Source of the DNA: Liquidambar formosana
Lineage: Eukaryota; Streptophyta; Magnoliopsida; Saxifragales; Altingiaceae
Direction: 5' to 3'
Assembly (NCBI GenBank): GCA_039720395.1
Contig: CM077832.1
Location: forward strand, 19,625,850 to 19,689,849
Length of the DNA: 64,000 nucleotides
In this document: positions 53,849 to 64,000 of the stretch, one piece after another
How positions within the stretch are numbered: position 1 is the stretch's first letter
How the letters are laid out: each line of letters opens with the position of its first letter
Notes under the pieces: generated by a model
Database searches by the model: none
What the model was told of the DNA's origin: nothing
The model's input: the letters and a program-made list of their open reading frames with translations, nothing else
Position numbers and translations under genes: made by a program

Positions 53849-56571
53849 TGTCACACCCCATTTTTGCACCATCTTACTAGGTCTCATCATTTCATGCATG
53901 TTTTTGTTTTGTTTTTGAGTCTAGTCACTTGCATTAGTTTTCTAAAGTCACAAGGACAATGGATATGAATTTTGGTTCAATTCGGAGTTGATCTTGAGGG
54001 ATAATAAGAGCTTTTGTGACTTGAGGGGCATAATCGTCTTTTAAGTCACAAACTTTTCATTTGACCTTGAAATGGTCTCCAAATTATCAATTGGAGTTCA
54101 TATGGATGCATATGAGGTATTTCTAGTATCAATTTGATGAATCAATGGCTCGGGATTAAAATGGCTCGATGTAGTTCAAGTTGGTTAATTGACCGTCCTT
54201 TAGGCTAGCTCTAATTGAGTCACAATTACCAATCAAATCTTTTCAAATAGACTTTCATTAGTCATCATTTCATCCCCAAAAGTGTTTTATAAAGTTTAAT
54301 TTTGATATGGAAAGCATTTGGTTTGATCCTATGTGCATACCTTTGCTTAGCGAAGGTAGAGCATAGCGGTTAACCGCCTTTGTCAAACCTAACCATGCCC
54401 CCATGGTTAGTGGTTTTCACTCTAAAATGTTCAAAAATGTATTCCTTATCGAAACACGGTCGTTTTGGCTTTTGTTTCATCAAAATCGGAGTTCATTTGA
54501 CCCTTGAAACACTTCTAGAAAGAAAAGGAGTCCCAAAAAACCAAAAATCTGAAGTGGGCTCAGGTGACCACCCAGCCCCGGGTAGCTAGCCGCTTGGGCC
54601 CAGGTGGCTAGCCGCCCAGGCCTTGGTGGTCACCCGAGAGCACTTTCCTATTTGCTCTATACTTCCTTGTTGAAGCAGACTTCTTCCTATTTTGACGAAC
54701 AAGGACTCTTTTGAACGAGTTTCCTTCTAATTTTTGGTAACTCCTGAGTTACTTAAGCCCCAAGGGGGTCTCTAATAGCCCTTGGATTAATTTCTAGGGT
54801 TTTAATCCCAGCCATTGGTTAATCCTAATTGAAGTTTATAAATACCCCCCTATGCTTCAGCACAAGGGGAGCGACTTGATGCCTTAAAACCTAAGTGTTG
54901 GAGAGAGAATAAGAAAGAGAGACTTGAAGGAGAGCTGGAGTTCTTGCTGTAGCCTTGAAGAACATTGGTTCAAGTCATCCACAAGAGCAAGAGAGAGTCT
55001 ATACAGCAGCAAAGAAGGCTTTCCTAAGGTCCTTTCTATTCAATCTTAAACTAGGATATCATGTAGAATAGCTTTATTACATGCAATGCTTATGATTTCT
55101 ACCATGGATTGAGGTTTCTACTAGTTAATACATGTGATAATAATGATGTTCATGATGAGTTTTGCATGCTTTAGAGTTAGTTCATAAGTCTTAATGCATA
55201 GTTGTGATTCTTGTGCTTCTGTTGTCCTTGTTTTAGAATAGGGTCATTGCATGCTAGAGTTAGGGTTTTTTTGTCATGTTCTATGGCTTTAGTTAGTTAA
55301 TATGCATGATTTAGGTTCTATTTGGTTTGTTTTTAGCATGTTTAGAGTTTTTTTTTTGTGTGTTTTTAAGCATATTTGTGAGTTTAGGGTTTTAGTGTCC
55401 TTGTTTTAGGATAGTTTCATACAGCATGTTAAAGTAGAACTTTTTATTGATTTTTCTTCATAGTTGCTGTATATGCTTTACATATAGAGTAATCATGATA
55501 TTTTTGCATGCATGTTAGTTGATTTCTTGGGTTTTATGCATGATATGGTTCTAGGATTGTGTTAGGGCTTATGAAAGTTCACTGTTTTTGCTGTTAGCAT
55601 GTTTAGTGGATGATTTTAGGCTATAATACTATTCTGTCCAGATTTTCATATTAGTGTTTTTGCATGGTTTTGAGCACATGTAAGGGTGAAAATAGGTGTG
55701 GTAATTGTCCTATGGCAAATAGGGCTGCCAATGCTTGAAATGGCTAATGCTTAGAGCAATTGCGCTCAGGTAAGCAGGTATGAAGGTGCCCCAATTCATC
55801 TCTCTTCCTTAACTCTTTCTGTTCTCCCTCTTAGGGTTAATTTTTAATATGATCCTATGGTTCTAATCAAGGGTTTCCTTAACCCACAATAAAATTCTGT
55901 TTTTTTATCAAGGTTTCCATTTTGTGGAATTTTCCTAAAATCAAACTTGGTTTATTCAACTCTCTTTCAAATAAGGAAACCTAGGGTTTTTACCATAGGT
56001 TTATATTAGGATTTAACCCTATCTCTAATTGAACTACGTGGACTTTGATCCATGTATTTCATTGCATGGTACGTAGGCACTCTTCGTGAGGCTTAAGTCC
56101 GTTCTAGGATCCAAGTATCCTACGTTTCTTTCTTTCTTTCTTTTCTTTTCTTTCTTTTCTGTTTTTATTTGCCTATTATGCATGGATGGATGAATGAAAT
56201 ATATGATATGCATGCAATTCTTGTGATGATATACTTGCTGATTTTTGTATGGAAAGATCTTAATTTAGCCCAAATAAACTGAGAGACCGAAAGGGTAACA
56301 TGGGTGCCTATAGGCTTTGCCTAGAACCTTCCCATGTCATAACTTAGCCTCCAGATCCCCGATTTCTTTGGTTTCCAAAAGACTTGTTTTTGCCTTTCCT
56401 TTTTAAACATGGAGTCATTCAAATTGTTTTCTTAAAACAAAACTATTTTTAGGGTTTTCCTTGTTTCCTTTAAAAAATAAGGTGGCGACTCCTTTTTGTT
56501 TTCAAAACCCAATTCAATTCAATTCTTTCTTTTCTCGTCAACCCTTGTGGGCCCAATTTCCAGGGTTCACA
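53849..56571 (+). mobile_element. Solo LTR (family A), copy 3, 2723 bp, TSD AATAC
   Basis: Ends TGTCACACCCCATTTTTGC and CCAGGGTTCACA. AATAC flanks it at 53844-53848 and 56572-56576. GC-rich module at 54555-54640, TATAAATA at 54837-54844, GTGGCGACTCC block near 56480. This copy defines the family ends best. Confidence 0.93.
54555..54640. repeat. GC-rich palindromic module in LTR A copy 3
   Basis: CTCAGGTGACCACCC at the left pairs with GGTGGTCACCCGAG at the right, with inner GGCTAGCCGCC units. Related modules are at 766, 6710, 12494 and 57168. Confidence 0.7.
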
Positions 56572-56632
56572 AATACCACAGCTCAATAGTGAATCTAAGG
56601 AAACAAATCGAACCCTATTATGATATGGTTTG

Positions 56633-57640
56633 TGTCACACCCCATTTTTGTCACCTTAGCTAGGACATATCATTTCATGTAGGATTTTGAGTCCTTTTTG
56701 AGTCTAGTCTTTTGCATTGAGTTTCTATGGCATTGAATATCATGTGTATGAATTTTGAAGTGATTTGGAGTTCATCTCGATGGTCAATAAGAACTTTTGC
56801 GACTTTAAGGGCATAATCGTCTTTTAAGCCGTATATTTTCCATTTGACCTTGGAATGAATCCCGAGTCATCCCATCAAGTTCATATGGTTATATAGAGTC
56901 TATATATAGGTTCAATTTCATGAATTAATGGTTTAAGATCAATTCGGCTCGTAATGGTTCGGGTTGGCTAAAAGACCCTTTCTTGGTTTGCTCAAATTGA
57001 CTCATAAGACCCAACCAATTTTCCCTCATTTGTCCTAAAATGCCTAAAAATGTGTTCCCCTTCGAAACACGGTCGTTTTGGCTTTTATTTCGTCAAAATC
57101 GGACTTAATTTGAAGATTTTAGGACTTCTGAAGCAAGTGGAAGTCAAAACCGAAGCGGAAATAGGACGGCCTCGGGTAACCGTCCGGGGCTGGACGGTCA
57201 GTCGTCCAAGCCCAGACGGCTAACCGTCCAGGCCTAGTTGGTCACTCGAGGAATCCTTCTTTAAGTCAAACTCTGACTCTATCTTCCCTCTTTTGACGGT
57301 TTCCTCCGCCAAAACAACTTGTCTAAGCCTAGGAGTGTGTAGGTTTGAGTTATTTGAGCACCAAAAGAGTCTCTAATAGCCCTAGGATCATTATTTAATG
57401 AATTAATCCTAACCATTGGTTTAGGGGGTCAGTTCTCTATATAAAGGACATGATATTCAGCACGTAGGAGGAGGTTAATTGCACTTTACACTTAGAGAGA
57501 GAGGGAGCTACGAGTTTGGAGAGCTAGAAGGACTTCAAGAGGAGGCTCTTCAACCCCAAGCAAGTAAGGAAACAAGAGGATTGAAGACAAGGAAGAGTCT
57601 AGAAGAGGTAAGCATGTCTCTTTAATGCTGAATATGAATT
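56633..57640 (+). mobile_element. LTR A-related copy 4, cut by a CACTA element
   Basis: Starts TGTCACACCCCATTTTTGTC. It shares the CGAAACACGGTCGTTTTGGC block, the GC-rich module (57168-57252, in a different sequence version) and a TATATAAA box at 57438-57445 with copy 3. It stops at the CACTA terminus; the rest must lie beyond that element. Confidence 0.75.
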
Positions 57641-57658
57641 CACTACTACAAAAACATT

Positions 57659-58205
57659 GATAGATGACTGTATTTAACAGTCATCTTTTAGAAAAACAGT
57701 CATCTTTGTTTTTCGAAAAAACAGTCATCTCTTCAGGCGTCATCTTTTATCATAAAAAAAGATGACCGTTTTTTACGGTCATCTTTGAGAGTGATAGATG
57801 ACCGTTTTTTAAAAACAGTCATATTTGAATCAAAGAAAGAAGATCCTTTATTCATTAACACAGTCATCTTTTGTGCTATAGATGACCGTTAAAAACGGTC
57901 ATATATTCAACAAAACATGACTGGTTTTATCTTAAAAACAGTCATATATTACTATATAAGATGACTGTTTTTCACAGTCATCTTATGTTCTTAAAAATAG
58001 TCATATATTACTATATAAGATGACTGTGTGACTGTATAAGATGACTGTGTTTCACAGTCATCTTATGTTCTTAAAAACAGTCATGTATTACTATATAAGA
58101 TGACTGTGTGACTGTATAAGATGACTGTTTTTCACAGTCATCTTATGCTCTTAAAACCAGTCATCTTATGCATTAAAAGATGACTACAGAAAACAGTCAT
58201 CTTAT
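57659..58205. repeat. Subterminal palindromic repeats of the CACTA element
   Basis: About 30 copies of AGATGACTGT or ACAGTCATCT and variants, many arranged as short hairpins. Some pairs use GATGACCGT with ACGGTCATC instead. A 60-bp unit (ATAGTCATATATTACTATAT type) is repeated in tandem at 57940-58150. In En/Spm such repeats bind the regulatory protein TNPA. Confidence 0.85.
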
Positions 58206-58513
58206 CTATGGCACCAATTTTTTTTTTTTTTTTAAATTTTTGGTGGTATTCATATCCAAAAAATGTCATATACTATTTACTACCCTACAAACCTGTTATT
58301 AAATTTGATACATCAACCTGTTTATACAAATTACTCAATAATTAAATTCTCAATGTGAAATGAAAGAAATTAAGACAAATAAAATAACAAAGGAAATTAA
58401 ATCACTCATATTAATTATAAAACCATCATTTTCATTTCATTGGATTACAAGAACAAGGTTTCAAAAGTCATCAACATTCCCTTGACTTAACTAGTGCTAC
58501 AATATTTTTGATG

Positions 58514-58639
58514 TTAAAATGAAAAACAAATCAAAAAAGGCAACATCCTCATGATATGACGAGAGCTCACTACTTCAGGGTACAAGGAGATGAGCGACTT
58601 TACTTCAGCTTCAGTAGTAAGAACGAAATTCTTCAAAAC
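58514..58639 (-). pseudogene. Formin FH2-like exon fragment inside the CACTA element
   Basis: After an acceptor (TTTCAG|GTTTTG) the minus frame reads VLKNFVLTTEAEVKSLISLY then PEVV, closely like the C-terminal formin FH2 segment in which an AEVRSL-SLY helix is conserved. It then diverges and stops at 58514. Only about 23 residues match, so it looks like a captured, decayed exon. Formins nucleate actin; this piece cannot. Confidence 0.45.
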
Positions 58640-60600
58640 CTGAAAATTTTGGAATAAATTGTCACATATTTCACACCCAACTCATAGCAGTACTTGAGCA
58701 TAAAGAAACTACCTTTACAAATAAACAGCCCCCACATTTAAATAAATAATAAAAAAAAAAAAACACGGTCCTCCAAATCAAAATATATAATTTTGAGCCC
58801 ATATCATTAGCTTCATACTAGGGCAAGAAATGAACTCACGTAGGTCTATCGAAATTAGGAGATGACAAATAGGAAATGAACTCACTAAGGTACAGCTATC
58901 AAGTTAATTTGTTCATACAATCTCATCGACTCACTTCTTTTGGTCATGAGTGAACTCTAATGGCTAATTAATAACCAGGTGAAAAGAGAAAAATTGTAAT
59001 TGCTTTATAGTTTATACTCTACAAACTAGCTTAATTTATATCACTAGCTTGTTAAAAGGTACAATTCTTCTTTCAATAACCTCACCTTAACTAATTTACT
59101 CCCACATTGTGTATTGAATTACATTCTTATTAAATACGAGATAAAATGAGAACATATATTAAACCACATTTGCTGTTCCAAGATCACGTTTGTATCATAA
59201 TCAAAAAATTTTTTCGCCTTCAATCATAAATGAAACTTCCGTAGTAAATTCCATAGCGCCCGCCAGGAAGATACCATTTCTTATTTTCCCAACTTGACTA
59301 AACTTCGTCCGCACACAATGGCTATTTATACAATTGAAGCAAACTGATTGCCCGCACTTCTCAAAGAACCATTTCTTAGTTATAGAAGAAATGGTTCACA
59401 AGGCTTCTCTAATCTTTTTTTTCTTCCTGTTACTTTCAGTTCAATTGATTCCATATTCTCAAACAGCAGAGACAGCAGCACAGATACCACAAACCAATAA
59501 GTGACAGCTGTTTTATGGGTGGTTCTAGTTTTCTTGTAGCTAGCAGCACATGTGAGCAGAGATCATTGTTTACAGATCAAACAAGATTGATTTGGTTTTC
59601 TTACCTTATATACAGAGAGCTACAATCCCAAAACAAAGATCTTCCTGAAAACTCATAAGCCAGCATTTTGGCGAACATGAGGTTCTTCTTGTGTATCCAA
59701 GCTTTTGTGATATATTTGCATTTTCCCCAAGCGTGGGGGCAACATAGGTCCCTCTCTTCGCATCTAAACCCACATCATCAGCCCTACTACCACCAATTCT
59801 TTTGTGGTACAGGCAACATCCATAAATGGAGAATAAAGATCCAAGCTATAAAATGAAGTTGAGAACATAAGCAACAGATGGATGCAAAAGTACAATGGGA
59901 ACAATCATTTAGGTACGCCCAAAAGTGAAGGAACCAACATAACACAAAGAATGCTTTAGGAAACAAAAAACAACATTCAAAAATTAAAAGGTGGGTCTTA
60001 TATTGCGAGAAAATAAATCTCTGAAGAGAAACAAAATAACCACTTATTTCAACTGAATATTCCAATTTCACTTCTATCAAATAAATTTTAAAAACTGCAC
60101 AAAAGGCTCTCTAAAGTTGGAAAATATACCCCAAAATAGATGGTGACCAACGTAAACGTCCACCTGTTTAGCACCAGAAACCATTGCAAAGAAAAGAATT
60201 AGCATAGGTGACAAAATTTGCTCCTTATGATTGACTTGAAAGCTATACATATGGCACCACATTGTAATAACCAATCTAATGAAATATTGCACCTCTTTAT
60301 GCTCAGGAAGGTCTTCAAAACCCTCACATGATAGAAGTAATCAAACCTAAATAAGGAACTATTCAAACACCTGACACAAAACTCTATAATTGACAGAAGA
60401 AAAAATTAATTTATGTTTCAGGGAAATTCTAAAAATGCATAAGCAAAAGTTGTCTCCACTGGAATGTTTATAATTGTTTCCAGGATTCTTAAACAATGCT
60501 GCCATTTAAGAAAACTTCTCCAAAAGTAGGAAGTCAAGCCAGTCAGTTGATTCAAATTAACTGAAAGATGCCACCTGTAAGCACCATATTAGGCACTATA
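58640..60600. other. Interior of the CACTA element, no firm gene
   Basis: A 37-residue plus ORF at 59391-59504 starts MVHKASLIFFFFLLLSVQLI and looks like a signal peptide exon. A second hydrophobic N-terminus, MRFFLCIQAFVIYLHF, is at about 59677. Neither could be joined to further exons. Confidence 0.35.
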
Positions 60601-60608
60601 GCTAGTAA

Positions 60609-60611
60609 AAC

Positions 60612-60645
<34 letters not shown>

Positions 60646-60681
60646 GCTAAAAATCCAAAAGAATTATATATATTTTAAATG

Positions 60682-60736
<55 letters not shown>

Positions 60737-61088
60737 CTATAATGAGAAAACTTCTTATAACAAGGCTAAAAATCCAAAAGAATTATATATATTTTAAATG
60801 ATGTGTGTGTGTGTGTGTGTGTGTGTAAAGCTAAAAATCCAAAAGAATTATATATATTTTAAATGATGTGTGTGTGTGTGTGTGTGTGTGTGTAGACTAT
60901 AATGAGAAAACTTCTTATAACAAAGCTAAAAATCCAAAAGAATTATATATATTTTAAATGCACCTTATAATGAGACAGAAGACTTAGTGTGTGTGTGTAG
61001 ACTATAATGAGAAAACTTCTTATAACAAAGCTAAAAATCCAAAAGAATTATATATATTTTAAATGCACCTTATAATGAGACAGAAGAC

Positions 61089-61126
<38 letters not shown>

Positions 61127-61222
61127 CTATAATGAGAAAACTTCTTATAACAAAGCTAAAAATCCAAAAGAATTATATATATTTTAAATGCACCTTATAA
61201 TGAGACAGAAGACTTAGTGAGT
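60609..61222. repeat. Compound (TG)n minisatellite
   Basis: (TG)8-27 tracts alternate with a unit holding TAGACTATAATGAGAAAACT, AAAGCTAAAAATCCAAAAG, AATTATATATATTTTAAATG and, in later copies, CACCTTATAATGAGACAGAA. Six copies of the core occur at about 60642, 60761, 60827, 60924, 61029 and 61158. Confidence 0.88.
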
Positions 61223-62588
61223 AGCATAATGGTACCATTTGTTTCCAAATCCCTATGTTGGAAGGATATATGGACAAACTGTTTCGGATTTACTTAAAAA
61301 CAAGATAGCCAATATGCATATGAATAATGGGGAAAAGCTCCGTGAATAGATTCTTCATATCAGTTAATATGAAAAGTTGAAAGCCCAAAACAAAATTTAT
61401 GTGGAAAATGATAGAAGTTAAGATTTTGTAGGAGAAAAATTAAAAATGAAGTTCAAACAAGAAGCAAAAGTCTGATGATGGACAAAGCAGTGAACCAAAA
61501 GAAATTCTTAAAGTACAAATTTTCTTACACATCTCAGAATTTCTCAGAAACTGATAACCCACTATTTCTAATGCCAAAATGCAAACCAAAATTGAAGCTT
61601 ACCAATTGATCAAGTTAAATGTAGCCTGTAGAAACTTAATTAAAAACCCAAATGCTCAAAGCAACAATCAAAACTCACAAAGGCAGAAATCTAAAATCTA
61701 CATATATATAAACAAAAAACTCTAAAGAGCTCAAAAGTTGAAAAAAAAAAAACAAAAACCCGATTGTCAATAACCACCCCTAAAAGATGCAAATAATGCA
61801 TTTGAAAGAGCATGTTTATTCTTCTAATAAAGAATTTTTTGAGGAAAGGAAAATGCCAACAGTTTAAAAGCAAAAAGGGAAAGAGTTGGGAAGGAGAAAA
61901 ATAATGCATTTGATTAGTACTTTGTGACAGTGATCAATGTTAAAAACTTGAAAATTATGAGTGGAGAACCTTATATGAATTGGTTGTAAGTCATGGGTCA
62001 GCTAGTGTTTTCCTACTAGATGGTAGGTAGTTTTGCTTATGTTTATAAAGTAGGTGTTTGATGATAGGGCTAAGTGGCAGGCATTTTTGGTTTTGCTGGG
62101 TGTGTATTGTATCCCTTTCAAGTCAAAATAAAAATTTCTTTTGTTGACCAATAGAAAAGTTCAAATTATATAACAAAAAACTGTCCAATAAAAAGAAAAA
62201 AAATCTAATCAAGACTATATATACAGAGAATTTACATCACAAATAATTATTTCCACAACAGAAATCCCAAGTGTGGAAGTGTGGGGATTCATAGCCTAGT
62301 CCGAACATTTTTTAAACTTACCCAACTTCAAGAAGATGAACCCATGTTCTATAATCTAATATAACATCAAGAAGATGAATAAAATTAGAAAAATGCTACA
62401 CATTTTCATCCATCCTCTTCTTTAGAGTCACTATTGTAGTTGGAAATTGAAATACTCAACAAATAAACACATATACACACATATGAACAACGTACAAAAC
62501 TGCATCAGAAATTTGAATTCAAATTAAGAATACAGAATGGTAACAAAATTCTAAAACCAAATCTGTTTGAATACTGAGAAAAACATGG

Positions 62589-62625
<37 letters not shown>

Positions 62626-64000
62626 AGAAAGAAAGAAAGAAAGGATGAAACTTAGAATCATTTACAGAACATAGGCTGAAGATTAAAAATGGGTTTTGTC
62701 ACACAAGATTCGAAAGCTTTTTTTTCCTAAAAAAACATCTCAAAACCCAAATCTTATCTAAACAATACTTTCCAATCCCTTATGCCTGATGGTAGAAAAA
62801 GAGATATCATTGAGTGATTTTGTCAAACACCTGTTGAGCACTTCCTAGAAATACACTCCACATACTATAACAACCCTTAGCACATTACAAGAGCCCAAAC
62901 AGTGCAAACAAGAATGATAAATGAATTAGATCTCAAAGCTCCCATTCGAAATAGATCAGCTTGAACCAAAAATCCATCAACCAGAGATAAGAAAAACAGA
63001 GGAGACATTCCAGCCACTCTGTCCATACCCCATAAAAAAAAAAATGACAAATAAAAAGTACCATCCAAACCAACCAGCCATACACGAGACCAAGGCCCCA
63101 AACAAATGCAAAATTCCCAGATAAGCTAAAAAATCATCCCAAAAATATAAGAGCACTCTCTTAATCAAACAATATGCATTCCAAAGGCAAACTTGAGTTG
63201 AAACAAGAAAGCCTCACTCTCGTTCCTTCCTCATATTTCTAAAAAATAAAAAAATTAAAAAAAGAAAAAAAAAAACGCATTCTCAATCAAACCATATATA
63301 TATATATGTCGCACATTACCTGGCGTCCTCAGTCTTCTCTGTCGCCAATGATAATAGAGGTGCAATGGTCTGGTGGAAGCAATTGTTGCCGTCAAAGTGA
63401 CGAAGTGCACCATCTATGGTGTGTGGTGAACCTTCGCAAAATGCTGAGTTCTTAGCCCACTGACCTTCGCAAACAATGCATAGGAAACAAATAATAAGCC
63501 AAAAAAGAAAAGGAAAAAGAAATAGGGGATTCTCTTTAACCGTATAATGATATTGTTCTGCCAAAAAAGAAAAGGAAAAAGAAGGAAAAAGAACCCCTCA
63601 AACACTGATGAGAATCATTATACGGTTAGATCAGAAATAAAACCTTCAAATCCAGAGAAAATTGAAACCCCACAAAGTATATTTCAAACCTCACAAAAAA
63701 CTCCAGAGCAGCCGAGCCCTTGAGATGCCACTGAGAAGCACTGTCAAGCACGGCACACTCCAATTGACCCCAAGAGAAATTCACCACGAGCCAAAACAGA
63801 GTAGAGGCCCTAATGGAGATCCACGACGAGCCAAAAAGATCAAATCTGGATGAGGGAGCTCAGAAAATTAGATCTGATCTGATCTGTTCAACCCAAAGAT
63901 CAGATTTCCACTTTGTTATTACTCGGATTGAAATGCCCTGAAGAAGAATAGAAGGTTTTGTCCACCATCGATATCCTTCACCTGAGGTAGGATTGGCGAT
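61223..64000. other. Right-edge stretch without a supported gene
   Basis: (CA)n at 62590-62621 next to (GAAA)n at 62625-62643. A minus frame ending DGALRHFDGNNCFHQTIAP then TEKTEDA|GTAATG at 63316-63420 could be an exon with a donor site; unrecognised. A GATCTGATCTGATCTG run is at 63870-63886. Confidence 0.4.

Larger units (their letters stand above)
57641..64000. mobile_element. CACTA (En/Spm-type) transposon, left end; right end outside the window
   Basis: Begins CACTACTACAAAAAC, the plant CACTA terminus. It is followed by subterminal repeats to 58205. The 3 bases before it are ATT, the expected TSD size. No matching inverted terminus was found up to 64000, so the element either continues past the edge or is truncated; the right limit is arbitrary. 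No transposase frame is visible. Confidence 0.7.

Noticed and set aside
59668..59856. 62-codon ORF as a secreted peptide gene
   Set aside because: The hydrophobic start is suggestive but no supporting exons, promoter or family match were found; noted only in the CACTA interior entry.
1..64000. tRNA, rRNA or known ncRNA genes
   Set aside because: No cloverleaf with A and B boxes or rRNA core sequence was recognised by eye; a tRNAscan-SE or Infernal run would settle it.

Overview
The window reads as a TE-rich nuclear segment from a flowering plant. It has AT-rich intergenic DNA, spliced genes with GT/AG introns, long LTR retrotransposons, hAT, Mutator-like and CACTA transposons, Stowaway and hAT MITEs, and a plant type I MADS-box gene. 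The very long intron and heavy nesting of elements suit a woody angiosperm with a medium to large genome, but I cannot name the species. Nothing bacterial, organellar or viral was seen.

Layout. 1-13521 is built from one long-LTR family (termini TGTCACACC / GGTTCACA) and two plant gene types often carried by retroelements, both on the minus strand: a DUF7745-like gene (two copies, 1-627 and 5779-6570) and a spliced plant mobile domain (PMD) gene (7030-8496). An 18-unit minisatellite made of hairpins lies at 1111-2860. Two family LTRs in opposite orientation (2994-5778 and 8497-13289) bracket the second DUF7745 copy and the PMD gene. The right-hand one is split by a younger 1.69 kb solo LTR with a 5-bp target duplication. 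13522-20504 is a decayed minus-strand Ty3/gypsy (Tat-like) element with gag, protease, RT, RNase H and integrase remnants. 20505-23620 is a broken minus-strand LINE interrupted by a second copy of the 1.69 kb solo LTR. 23636-25600 holds (TA)n tracts with micron-like foldback MITEs.

26052-45595 is one host gene on the minus strand. I reconstruct it as three exons with matching splice sites and phases, encoding a 237-residue multi-pass membrane protein. Its 16.5 kb first intron contains a complete-looking 5.78 kb hAT transposon (perfect 8-bp target duplication, 18-bp terminal repeats, four-exon transposase open to the end), a Stowaway MITE, a hAT MITE, a hAT 3' exon remnant and a LINE remnant. 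Its second intron contains a 1.1 kb Mutator-like element with a 9-bp target duplication and another hAT MITE.

45760-51200 is intergenic with short tandem repeats and another micron-like MITE. 51760-52290 is a single-exon type I (M-alpha-like) MADS-box gene with a 5' UTR intron. 53849-56571 is a solo LTR of the first family (TSD AATAC). A second, related LTR starts at 56633 and is interrupted at 57641 by a CACTA transposon. Its left end carries a dense field of palindromic subterminal repeats, its right end is not in the window, and it contains a formin-like exon fragment and a compound (TG)n minisatellite.

A theme runs through the window: several unrelated repeats (the minisatellite, the LTR GC-rich module, the 1.69 kb LTR promoter hairpin, the CACTA subterminal repeats) contain inverted repeats whose two arms change together from copy to copy.
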